A stretch of DNA of 64,000 bases from Bacteroidaceae bacterium HV4-6-C5C. GTDB lineage: Bacteria; Bacteroidota; Bacteroidia; Bacteroidales; Bacteroidaceae. Where the stretch lies: positions 1-64,000 of the forward strand of contig VOIU01000001.1 of NCBI GenBank assembly GCA_007896885.1, given 5' to 3'. Numbering within the stretch: the first letter of the stretch is position 1; each line of letters opens with the position of its first letter. Made by a program: the position numbers and the translations under genes. The notes under the pieces are model-generated. The model worked only from the letters and a program-made list of their open reading frames with translations. It was not told the DNA's origin and did no database searches. Below are positions 1 through 7,942 of this stretch, one piece after another.

Positions 1-323
1 CGGGATAGTCTGAGTAATACATCCGATACGGTTCTCACATCGGTGCCTTTAATCATGGCAATGATACTCCCTTTTCTGCCCTTAGCATCCTTATTGATAA
101 GAATGGTATATAACTCGCCTCGGGAAAGACTCGTCTCATCAAGTCCCACATGGGCACCGATATTCTTTTCAAACAATATCCAATCCTCTGCATGGGGAAG
201 TTGGTCCCAGGATCTGTAATTACTCAAATGATTCTTATATTGTGATTCAAGCTGTTTGGCATCCAGCCTGTAATGATCTGCCAGTGAGCTGATGCTAATG
301 GCGCGAGAGTCGATCCATAGCTT
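1..323 (-). CDS. ISAon1-like transposase, catalytic part (partial, runs off left edge)
   Basis: Reading leftward from about 323 the frame stays open to base 1. It encodes a DDE-type transposase segment with the stretches LSNYRSWDQLPHAEDW and HVGLDETSLSRGELYTILIN. The D of LDETSLS is the expected first acidic catalytic residue. This matches the second reading frame of ISAon1-family elements of Bacteroidota. There is no plausible start of its own, so it is probably made as a frameshift product with the 99-residue upstream frame. The rest of the DDE domain and the distal terminus lie outside the window. Confidence 0.8.
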
Positions 324-594
324 TTAAAAAAGACGCAAATTCAGAGCTGATTTGAGTGCCTTGAGCCACTAATGACCAATTGCGAGAGACATAGTTGCCT
401 TGGGTGTGGTTATACCACCTGCGCTTCTTTATATAGAGAATACAACTACGTCCACGCATGGGATAATCATACATACGAACTTCTTCATAGAACCCTTTGC
501 TCTCAAGCTTATCATGATCATATTCTTCAGAAAGAGTATTTTTCTCCTCAAAATAGATTTCAACCTTATCCGAAAGCTCATTGAAGCCAACCAT
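295..594 (-). CDS. ISAon1 family transposase, N-terminal region protein
   Basis: A 99-residue reading frame with the basic core KGFYEEVRMYDYPMRGRSC and IKKRRWYNHTQGNYVSRNW, typical of the DNA-binding N-terminal protein of ISAon1 elements. It ends in FLKAMDRLSRH at 295. The catalytic frame continues with the sense ISISSLADHYRLDAKQ in the frame shifted by +1 (or -2). The overlap holds a T6A4 run (plus-strand 322-331), a plausible slip site. The IS sits next to a mannan PUL but does not interrupt it. Confidence 0.75.
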   Translation of the reverse strand: MVGFNELSDKVEIYFEEKNTLSEEYDHDKLESKGFYEEVRMYDYPMRGRSCILYIKKRRWYNHTQGNYVSRNWSLVAQGTQISSEFASFLKAMDRLSRH

Positions 595-646
595 CAGGAA
601 AGATAAAACGAAGGAAGCTATCGTAATTCATATCTTGTTTTTAATG

Positions 647-654
647 CAAAGGTA
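647..654 (-). promoter_or_regulatory. candidate -7 box (TACCTTTG) for the transposase
   Basis: Read on the minus strand this fits the Bacteroidota -7 consensus TAnnTTTG and lies about 50 bases before the transposase ATG at 594. I did not find a convincing -33 TTG. The rest of 595-752 holds no gene I can support; the IS terminus is expected here but I could not define its inverted repeat. Confidence 0.3.
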
Positions 655-752
655 GGATTTTAACATCAGTACCCCTCAGGATTTCAGTATGATCCAACTT
701 CTTCATTATACACCCATATTGAAATATAAATATATCTATTATTTTTACGCTT

Positions 753-1913
753 TCACTGCTTCACACTAAAAGCACAATAAGCCAAATAGAGTACACATGC
801 CAAAGTAACATATACACCTCCAATAATTCCTAGAACACCTATAGAAAAGCCAATAATCGGGGTGATTAGCCCACCACCGGAAACGGCTGTAATCATCAAC
901 CCTGATATTTGGTTAGCTTTCTCAGGTTTGGTTTGTAAAGCTATTGAATAGATAATAGAAAACACAGAAGATGCAAAAAAGCCGACGGCACCTATGCAAA
1001 CGAGATCTACCATATCATGTCGAACAAATGCCAACATAAGTAGCGATAGAATGCAAGCTATAATATTCACTTTAAAGTATTTTACACTTGAGATACGGGT
1101 TAATAATATAACACCTATCAATGCACCTACTGTACGACTCAAGAAATAAACTTGAGGTGCATATTTTGCTTGCTCAATTACCCAACCAAAACGCTCTACC
1201 ATTAACTTTGAACTTATAAAATTAGTTGAGACATCGACACCTACTATAAAGAAAATGCCAAAAAATAAAAGTAGCATCGTTTTATCTTTCAAAAGTTCAA
1301 AAGTGGAACTGACAGTGAGCTCCTGATTTAGCACAGAAGAATCTTCACGCTCAATAGACACAGACAATAGCCAAATTGCTGAAAGTAAAGTGATAAGTCC
1401 CAAGATTGGAAAACAATAATACCACCTAGTCTCTCCAAAATGACCAACAGCTAATAGAACTATTTCTGGTCCTAGCAAAGAAGATGTAGCTTTAATCACC
1501 TGCCCTGCAGTTAAACTACTTGTCAATAGACGTGGGTCAGTCACAACATTACTTAATAATGGGTTCAACGATATTTGTAAAATAGCATTACCTATTCCCA
1601 ATAATGCGTAAGCTATCATGCAGGTAGTACTATTGTAAAGGGGTAAAGGTAATAACATGCCCAATATGGTAATACCCATACTCAATAGGACAGTGTTTTT
1701 ACGTCCCCATTTATTCATCTTATTACCTATCGGTATTCCCAAGAAGAGAAACCAAATAAAGACAAGCGAAGGGACAAAGCCTGTCATTACAGGTGACCAG
1801 TTAAAGGTTCGTTGAACATAATCGGAAGATATACCAACAATGTCACAGAAACCCATCACAAAGAATCCGAAAAGTACAGGAAGGGCCTTAAAGAGGGAAT
1901 TTTGTGCTTTCAT
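753..1913 (-). CDS. MFS sugar transporter of the mannan PUL
   Basis: A 386-residue polytopic inner-membrane protein of the major facilitator superfamily, with about 12 hydrophobic segments and a basic cytoplasmic loop after TM2 (GNKMNKWGRKNT) in the usual MFS position. It is the last gene of the operon, 26 bases after the GH92 reading frame, so it probably imports mannose or a small manno-oligosaccharide released in the periplasm. The substrate is inferred from context only. The two operon genes nearest the promoter, a ROK kinase and a PMI-like enzyme, would handle the imported sugar. Confidence 0.8.
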   Translation of the reverse strand: MKAQNSLFKALPVLFGFFVMGFCDIVGISSDYVQRTFNWSPVMTGFVPSLVFIWFLFLGIPIGNKMNKWGRKNTVLLSMGITILGMLLPLPLYNSTTCMIAYALLGIGNAILQISLNPLLSNVVTDPRLLTSSLTAGQVIKATSSLLGPEIVLLAVGHFGETRWYYCFPILGLITLLSAIWLLSVSIEREDSSVLNQELTVSSTFELLKDKTMLLLFFGIFFIVGVDVSTNFISSKLMVERFGWVIEQAKYAPQVYFLSRTVGALIGVILLTRISSVKYFKVNIIACILSLLMLAFVRHDMVDLVCIGAVGFFASSVFSIIYSIALQTKPEKANQISGLMITAVSGGGLITPIIGFSIGVLGIIGGVYVTLACVLYLAYCAFSVKQ

Positions 1914-1939
1914 ATAATCAAATTATAATCGATTTGTAT

Positions 1940-3160
1940 TCATTGTGGACAATGCAATGGATTTTCCATACCCCATTTTTCGTTAGGACAGGTTCCCATT
2001 AGCATTTTCAAAGTACCTCCCTTATATAATTCATCCCTATATAGCCAACATTGATTCAGAGGCTTACCATTTAAAGTTGCGGATTGAACATAATAAGCAT
2101 TTCTCGCATTACCTGTTGTCTCAATAATGAATGATTTGCCTTTAGCATTTATTTTATTCAATTTTATTTCTATTCTATCAAAGAGAGGACTACCTAGTTG
2201 ATAAGTCGGGTGTTCACAAGTTCCCCCCTGTACATCAAACAGTCCCATAGCTGTCAATACAAACCAAGCTCCCAACTGCCCCTGATCTTCATCCTGTCCA
2301 TAGCCATAACCATGCTCACCTGTAGTTCCATAAAATTCATCGCAGATTAAACGAGTCCACTTCTGAGTGAGATAAGGTTTACCGGAAAAATTGAATAGCC
2401 AAGGAATATGAAGACTTGGCTGATTTCCGTGATTGTAAGGGCTCTCTAAGCCGGAAAAAGCATTTATAACCTTTCCTCCTCCAAATATTGATTTACGAGC
2501 TTCGGTAAAAATTGAATCCAAACGATGGTTAAAAATATCTTTACCTACTTTTTCTATCAAACGGTTTGGGTCTTGAGGTACAAAGAATGTATACTGTAAG
2601 GAATTTCCTTCTTGAAATCCTCTCCATGATTCCAATGGATTGAAGTGATCAATAAATTCACCGGTCGTGATACGGGGACGAACCAACTTTAATGAATCGT
2701 CAAATAGCTTTTCCCAACCTTTAGATAATCCTATCAATTTTTTATAATCGGCTACATGCCCCAACGACTTTGCCCATTGTGCTACTGCATAAGCACTGAA
2801 ACTATATTCTAAGGTGTGCGATGCAGAAAAACTCGATCCTCCGGAATGCGTACCATAATATATACTATTCTCATAGGGTACATACCCTTTTTCCACAAAT
2901 TGCTTCACATCCATCTTACCGGCACCCGCCACGCGATCCTTCCAACCAAGTTCATTTTTCAATGCCGCCTGATAAGCAGTTTCTACATCAAAATTACGAA
3001 TTCCGCTTTGGTAAGCACCCGCCAATGCTATGCTGACCATATTAGTTCCAACTCCTGAAACATATTTACTTGTTGCTATTCCATCTCCCAACCAGCCTGA
3101 ATCCTTATAAACAAGTATTTGACTGTTTACAAAATCATTATAATAGTCAGGATAAGCCAA
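1940..3160 (-). CDS. GH92 C-terminal catalytic fragment
   Basis: The frame from the internal ATG encodes 406 residues covering most of the GH92 catalytic (alpha/alpha)6 domain. EGNS-x-QYTFFVP holds the expected catalytic acid Glu, and GYGQDEDQGQLGAWFVL is the family's Asp-rich active-site motif. The frame is open farther upstream and includes NTDAIWGGYWNLTP before this ATG. Without the N-terminal half it has no signal peptide, so if made separately it would stay in the cytoplasm. Confidence 0.75.
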   Translation of the reverse strand: MAYPDYYNDFVNSQILVYKDSGWLGDGIATSKYVSGVGTNMVSIALAGAYQSGIRNFDVETAYQAALKNELGWKDRVAGAGKMDVKQFVEKGYVPYENSIYYGTHSGGSSFSASHTLEYSFSAYAVAQWAKSLGHVADYKKLIGLSKGWEKLFDDSLKLVRPRITTGEFIDHFNPLESWRGFQEGNSLQYTFFVPQDPNRLIEKVGKDIFNHRLDSIFTEARKSIFGGGKVINAFSGLESPYNHGNQPSLHIPWLFNFSGKPYLTQKWTRLICDEFYGTTGEHGYGYGQDEDQGQLGAWFVLTAMGLFDVQGGTCEHPTYQLGSPLFDRIEIKLNKINAKGKSFIIETTGNARNAYYVQSATLNGKPLNQCWLYRDELYKGGTLKMLMGTCPNEKWGMENPLHCPQ

Positions 3161-3218
3161 CGCCCAAAGTGGTGTTAAATTCCAATATCCACCCCAAATG
3201 GCATCTGTATTATAATGA

Positions 3219-4319
3219 TTATATATATTTTCCTTGTTTATTTAATGGAATTTGTCCGATTGTTCCATCATTTTTGGGATAAGCACCATTTACATCGCTA
3301 GCGAGGCCTCTGCCCAAAAGTACGTGGTACAAACCAGTATAGAACTTAACTTTATCATCTTTTGACCCTCCAGAGACTTGAATTCGGGATAAAGATTCAT
3401 TCCACTTATTGGTGGTTGCACTTAGCGCCTCATCAAAGTTTATTTTTTTTGCTTCTGCCTCAAGGTTCAGTTTAGCATTTTCAATGGAAGTATAAGACAA
3501 GCCTATTTTTACATTTATTTTATCGCCTTGGTTTGTTCTATAATTCAAACACATAATAGCACCTGGTCCTTTTATTTGACTAGCAGAATATAGAGTACTA
3601 TCTTGATAAAATACATCAACCGACTCAGGTACACGATCTAATATTGCGTAAAAGTACATTGCTACAGAAGCACCCGCTTGGTATTTCTTCACATATTCAG
3701 GTTGAGTAATCACATATCCTTCTACTACATTGCCTTTCACTTGCTTAATATACGCATCTCTTACAGCTCCACTTTCACCTTGTCGGTTACCTATATTGAA
3801 AAGAATGTGTGATTTATCGGATTTGGGAAATGTGTACCGTTGGAAGCCAACGCGTGATGTAGCTGTAAGTTCAACCTTTACTTGATAATCTTTCAATAAT
3901 ACTGAGTAATACCCAGGATGAGCAAATTCATCTTTTTTATCAAAGCGAGAACGAAATCCTTTATCCGGTTGCTCTAATTTTCCAGGAGTAGTAATAAATG
4001 ATCCTGTTATCGGCATCAATGAAATACCGCCTACCTGAAACTCATGAAGACAAGGAAACCCATCAATCGATGTATGATTGTCTTCGTATCCAATAGCTTC
4101 CCATCCCTGTTTGTTTCCATAAGTTCCATTTGTAGAGGCCCCTAATTTTGCCAGACCAAAAGGTGCTGCTGCAGGAGTGTAAAAGAACCAACGACTGTGT
4201 ACAGTCCCGATATTGGGATTGACATAGTTTATTGGACCTGCCCCCACCCCCGTTGAAGCCTTACATCCCACAATTCCTGCTACAGCAAGCAGAAGGCTAA
4301 ACCATTTTATCTTTATCAT
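3219..4319 (-). CDS. GH92 N-terminal fragment (lipoprotein signal and beta-sandwich domain)
   Basis: 366 residues as encoded. It starts with a lipoprotein signal ending in IVGC (Cys at about 19) and no acidic residues directly after it, which suggests a periplasm-facing rather than surface lipoprotein. It then has the GH92 N-terminal beta-sandwich with NYVNPNIGT and GFPCLHEFQVGGISLMP. Translation stops inside the linker to the catalytic barrel, so alone it should be inactive. The gene starts 5 bases after the upstream GH76 stop. Confidence 0.8.
   Translation of the reverse strand: MIKIKWFSLLLAVAGIVGCKASTGVGAGPINYVNPNIGTVHSRWFFYTPAAAPFGLAKLGASTNGTYGNKQGWEAIGYEDNHTSIDGFPCLHEFQVGGISLMPITGSFITTPGKLEQPDKGFRSRFDKKDEFAHPGYYSVLLKDYQVKVELTATSRVGFQRYTFPKSDKSHILFNIGNRQGESGAVRDAYIKQVKGNVVEGYVITQPEYVKKYQAGASVAMYFYAILDRVPESVDVFYQDSTLYSASQIKGPGAIMCLNYRTNQGDKINVKIGLSYTSIENAKLNLEAEAKKINFDEALSATTNKWNESLSRIQVSGGSKDDKVKFYTGLYHVLLGRGLASDVNGAYPKNDGTIGQIPLNKQGKYI
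3220..3227. repeat. (TA)4 tract at the GH92 frameshift
   Basis: Four TA units in a row. A fifth unit would restore the GH92 frame. Dinucleotide tracts are slippage-prone, though four units is short for a true contingency locus. Confidence 0.6.
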
Positions 4320-4324
4320 AATAT

Positions 4325-5515
4325 TTATTTTTTAACATTAACTTCACCTTTAATTATAGCTACCCGTGCATAAAATTCCGGGACACATGATGCATCCAAT
4401 AACCATTTAGGACGGCGCTTTTCGTCAGTACGACCTGTCCAGTCATGATACATCAGCCCAGCTTGGTCACGGGCATTTTCCCAAGCATAATCCAATCCTT
4501 TAATAATAGCATCTACATACTTTGAATCGCCAGTTATACCATATAAACCTTGGTACCCTCTAAACAACACGACACAGAACCATGGAAGATCTGCAATATA
4601 TGGAATCCCATTATCGGCATACTTAAAGAATACTTTATAGCTTCCTTCCGCTAAAAATTTCGCACTTTCCAAATATGTTTTTTTACCTGTAAATTGAAAT
4701 AATAAAACAGCTCCTTGTAGCAAAGTACCGGTATTATAGGTGTATAGAGCTGATTCGACAGAAGCTGTCTTTATTTTCCATGAATTCCAAACCACTCCTT
4801 TCTGTGGGTCTTTCAGATATTTATCAATCCAATTATAAAACTTCTTACCCACCTCCAAGTAATATTCATCCTGGGTCGCTCCATAGAGTTTCAAAGCCAA
4901 CACCATTGCCATACCATTGGAGCAGGCGGGTTTCTGATCTTTCACTCCTTCAAGCCAAGGTACTGCTCCTTCAAAATTATTATCCCAACCACTCAATATA
5001 AAAGCCAATATTTGTTTAGCCTTTTCTAAGTAATGGTACTTTTTTGTCACCATATATGAATCAATGTAGTCAATACCTACCAAACCATTATCATCATAAT
5101 AACGATCTACTTTCCCAAATTGGACCGGATAAGCTTGATACCCAAATGGCACGCGGGAAGTATCATAGTATTTCTCCACAGCCATTGACATCGAGTCAAC
5201 AAAAATAGCATACTTTTTAGGTTCTATCGCAGCTAATTGAACTACAGAAGAAAAAACTCCACTCATAGGCCATAAATATGAAACTTCTTGTGCCCGATGG
5301 ATAGAATCATTAAAATAAGTCAGGTCCGGACGATGGCTTCCGGGGTAGTATTCCGAAAACAATCCGTATTTAGGAACTCGATAAAGTTCCCAAATACGTT
5401 TAAACATTGCTTCAGCTTTATCTTTATTAGGAGTTTCCTTTGCAGCAGCAATAGTTGAAAAAAAACAGACTGTAGTAAACATTAAAAAAAGCAGTTTACT
5501 TATTCTACTATTCAT
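4325..5515 (-). CDS. GH76 alpha-1,6-mannanase, periplasmic type
   Basis: A 396-residue protein with a type I signal peptide (FFSTIAAAKE) and an (alpha/alpha)6 fold. The adjacent catalytic Asp pair of GH76 is visible in VDRYYDDNGLVGIDYID, and YNTGTLLQGAVLL is a second conserved block. GH76 enzymes cut the alpha-1,6-mannan backbone of fungal mannan. With an ordinary signal peptide and no lipobox it is probably soluble in the periplasm, acting on fragments after SusCD import. It is flanked by a second GH76 (gap 16) and the GH92 gene (gap 5) in the same operon. Confidence 0.85.
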   Translation of the reverse strand: MNSRISKLLFLMFTTVCFFSTIAAAKETPNKDKAEAMFKRIWELYRVPKYGLFSEYYPGSHRPDLTYFNDSIHRAQEVSYLWPMSGVFSSVVQLAAIEPKKYAIFVDSMSMAVEKYYDTSRVPFGYQAYPVQFGKVDRYYDDNGLVGIDYIDSYMVTKKYHYLEKAKQILAFILSGWDNNFEGAVPWLEGVKDQKPACSNGMAMVLALKLYGATQDEYYLEVGKKFYNWIDKYLKDPQKGVVWNSWKIKTASVESALYTYNTGTLLQGAVLLFQFTGKKTYLESAKFLAEGSYKVFFKYADNGIPYIADLPWFCVVLFRGYQGLYGITGDSKYVDAIIKGLDYAWENARDQAGLMYHDWTGRTDEKRRPKWLLDASCVPEFYARVAIIKGEVNVKK

Positions 5516-5531
5516 TCTTCGGATTTGTTTA

Positions 5532-6758
5532 TTATTTTTTCAAAGTTTCTCCTTTATACAATGCTATTATTCCCAAAGACTCAAGAGCTGCATCCTGCAT
5601 GAGAAGTTGCTCCGTACGCTTTGGAGTAGAACCTGTCCAATCTTCATAAAATAAGCCATTGGATAAACGCGCTTTCTCATAGGCATTATCTAAGAAACCT
5701 ATAAAGGTCTTAATATAACTTTCTGCATTCTTATAATATGGCTCAACATCTATAAAAGCTCTGATCAATTTAGTGGTAAACCACGGATCATGGTCAGGGT
5801 AGGCCAAAGGTAGGCCTTTATTGGGACGCACAAAATAACTATATGCCCCCTCCGAAGAAGTTATCGCATTATCCAAATAGGACTGTTCGCCTGTAATTTT
5901 ATAAAGGCGGACGCCATTAGAAATCATAGCTCCTGTATTATAAGCCCACTTGGTTTGGTTAACAGATCCATCCACTTGTTTGTCGTTCCAATAACAACCA
6001 TCGTTCGGGTCACGTAAGTTGACCAAAACCCAACGATATAGACGTCTTGCAAAAGCCAAGACATCAGCTTTTTCTACTTGCGGACATACAGCATAATAAT
6101 TGAGTAGAAATAAAGCAGCAAACCCATTGGCACAAGTAGGTTTATTCGAATCACTTACTCCTGCAATGTTTTTTTGTGATTCATTCCACCAAAGTCCTCC
6201 AGAAAATGTATTATCTTCACCTGTTTTCAAAAACTCAACAACTTGTTTAGCCAATGCTAGATATTTTTGATCTTTGGTTAGGTTGTATGCTTCTACCAAA
6301 TCAATGCCAACAATTGAATTATCATCATAAAAGCGAGTCCCATTTCCAGAGGTCCCATTCGTTGAAGAACCATATCCTCCCACCGCAACTTGACCGGAAG
6401 CACGATAATAAGCAGAAAAACCATCAACCAAACTTTTATAGTTCACATCGTAGCCCAAAGCGTATAAGGTAGCAGCACCTGAAACCAAGCCATCATATGC
6501 CCATAGATAAGAAGCTGAATTATCTCCAGTGCCTTTTGGGTAGTTTTCATTATAAAATCCTTTTGTTGATCCATCTTTAACTTGATAATACTGATTGATT
6601 AAATCAAATATTTCTTTGGCACGTTTATGATAAACCACTTCTTCCACAGGATCTATCGGCGTTATTGGTGTTGGAGGAATATACTTTTCAACATCATCTC
6701 CGGCACATGATAATAGTAGTATCGGAAGAGTAACTAAAATGCTTTTTATCTTTTTCAT
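5532..6758 (-). CDS. GH76 alpha-1,6-mannanase, lipoprotein
   Basis: 408 residues. The lipobox LLLSC is followed by AGDD; acidic residues just after the Cys resemble the Bacteroidota surface-export signal, so this copy is probably displayed on the cell surface. The GH76 Asp pair is in TRFYDDNSIVGIDLVE, with WAYNTGAMISNGVRLY later. Together with the signal-peptide GH76 downstream it forms a surface/periplasm endo-mannanase pair, as in characterised yeast-mannan PULs of Bacteroides. The location is inferred from the signal only. Confidence 0.85.
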   Translation of the reverse strand: MKKIKSILVTLPILLLSCAGDDVEKYIPPTPITPIDPVEEVVYHKRAKEIFDLINQYYQVKDGSTKGFYNENYPKGTGDNSASYLWAYDGLVSGAATLYALGYDVNYKSLVDGFSAYYRASGQVAVGGYGSSTNGTSGNGTRFYDDNSIVGIDLVEAYNLTKDQKYLALAKQVVEFLKTGEDNTFSGGLWWNESQKNIAGVSDSNKPTCANGFAALFLLNYYAVCPQVEKADVLAFARRLYRWVLVNLRDPNDGCYWNDKQVDGSVNQTKWAYNTGAMISNGVRLYKITGEQSYLDNAITSSEGAYSYFVRPNKGLPLAYPDHDPWFTTKLIRAFIDVEPYYKNAESYIKTFIGFLDNAYEKARLSNGLFYEDWTGSTPKRTEQLLMQDAALESLGIIALYKGETLKK

Positions 6759-6771
6759 AAAATGTTCTTTA

Positions 6772-7911
6772 TTAATTTATGGAAGTAACATTTGTAAATG
6801 TATGTAACATTAACCCTTCATCATTTGTGTCAATAGTAATAGTTGCATGCTTATAATCCAAGCTGCCTTTCATTTTCCACAGATGGTCCCACTGACTCCA
6901 TGGAAATTCGCACAAAGCATAAAAAGATGCTGGTTCAGAGCCTACAGGTCGTTCAGGACTTACACCATCGGTCCTACCCCAGCATATATCGGTACCATTT
7001 ACTTTTGCTATAAAGTAATATCTTTCTTCAGTCCAACTCAACCAGCTAGGTGGGTTTGTCGACGGCCGACTAGGATCCACAAAAATAATATTACCTTCAC
7101 CTACAAATTTGCCATTGCCGACATAATTCAGTACTGCAATATCATTGAAAGTCGCTCCCCAGATACAACGTACAGAAGAGCCTATCTCATCAATTGTCAT
7201 TGACATTGTATTGAAATCTACCGTCAGGCGGGATATTTGAGTAGACATATTCACAGTAAGCTTTCCGTCACCCTCTTTTAATTTTGAATTACTATCTATA
7301 TAATAGCTGAAAGCATTGCCGGTTGCAGCCGACTTAAACAAGATATCACCAGTCGACAATTTTGTATAGATTTGAAACACTCCTTCTTCTACACGGCGGA
7401 ACATTAAACCGCCTTGACCACCATTTTCAGTACCCGAACCATACAAATACAATTCCGCGGGGATATTGTCAATTCCATCTCCACGAGTTACCGAAATGGT
7501 AGCAACTTTATCAGATCTTTTAACGACTCCTGCTCTAGAAGTGTTTACCGTCCACTTTAATTCTCCTGTTTCATCGGGATGAATGCCTGCATTTCTTGCA
7601 ATTGTATTAATTGTAGCTTGTGTTATTGACAACGTTGGCTCAGCTCCTTGGTCACTCTTCACCGTCAATAGCGGCTTAGAAAAATCTCCATCGCCTTTAT
7701 CAAACATAACTTCATACTGTACAATACCACCGTCTACAGCACCCCCACCAGACCATGACAATACAACGGGGACTGAAGATTTCACATCCAGCTGAATAGA
7801 AGAAGGAGACGACAACTCCGTAGGAGCTATAAAATCGGTATTCAATTCATACTGTTCTTGACAACTTGCAATTGCGAAGACCAAAGTACATATTAATAAT
7901 ATCTTTTTCAT
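6772..7911 (-). CDS. SusE-like glycan-binding outer-membrane lipoprotein
   Basis: 379 residues with a lipoprotein signal (FAIASCQEQYE) and the SusE N-terminal domain pattern: a proline-rich lead into an Ig-like fold with VVLSWSGG and YEVMFDKG. C-terminal tandem beta domains follow (AELYLYGSG, MFRRVEEGVFQIYTKLS). It lies directly after susD (gap 31), the standard position for a surface glycan-binding protein. It should bind mannan without catalysis. The C-terminal modules resemble SusE/SusF starch-binding repeats in layout, but ligand residues cannot be assigned from sequence alone. Confidence 0.8.
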   Translation of the reverse strand: MKKILLICTLVFAIASCQEQYELNTDFIAPTELSSPSSIQLDVKSSVPVVLSWSGGGAVDGGIVQYEVMFDKGDGDFSKPLLTVKSDQGAEPTLSITQATINTIARNAGIHPDETGELKWTVNTSRAGVVKRSDKVATISVTRGDGIDNIPAELYLYGSGTENGGQGGLMFRRVEEGVFQIYTKLSTGDILFKSAATGNAFSYYIDSNSKLKEGDGKLTVNMSTQISRLTVDFNTMSMTIDEIGSSVRCIWGATFNDIAVLNYVGNGKFVGEGNIIFVDPSRPSTNPPSWLSWTEERYYFIAKVNGTDICWGRTDGVSPERPVGSEPASFYALCEFPWSQWDHLWKMKGSLDYKHATITIDTNDEGLMLHTFTNVTSIN

Positions 7912-7942
7912 AATTATTTATTTTGGGGTAACATTTATTTCA

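Larger units (their letters stand above)
1940..4319 (-). pseudogene. GH92 alpha-mannosidase, interrupted by a frameshift at a TA repeat
   Basis: Two consecutive frames together encode one GH92 exo-alpha-mannosidase of about 780 residues, the usual family size. The first frame stops at 3219 just after LNKQGKYI. The sense continues in another frame as YNHYNTDAIWGGYWNLTP, a conserved GH92 stretch. Restoring one TA unit in the TATATATA tract (3220-3227) joins the frames exactly as GKYIYNHYNTDAIWGG. Signal peptide, EGNS-x-QYTFFVP and the DEDQG motif are otherwise intact. It may be a recent null, a slippage-prone switch, or a sequencing error. Family members are calcium-dependent alpha-mannosidases. 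Confidence 0.85.
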
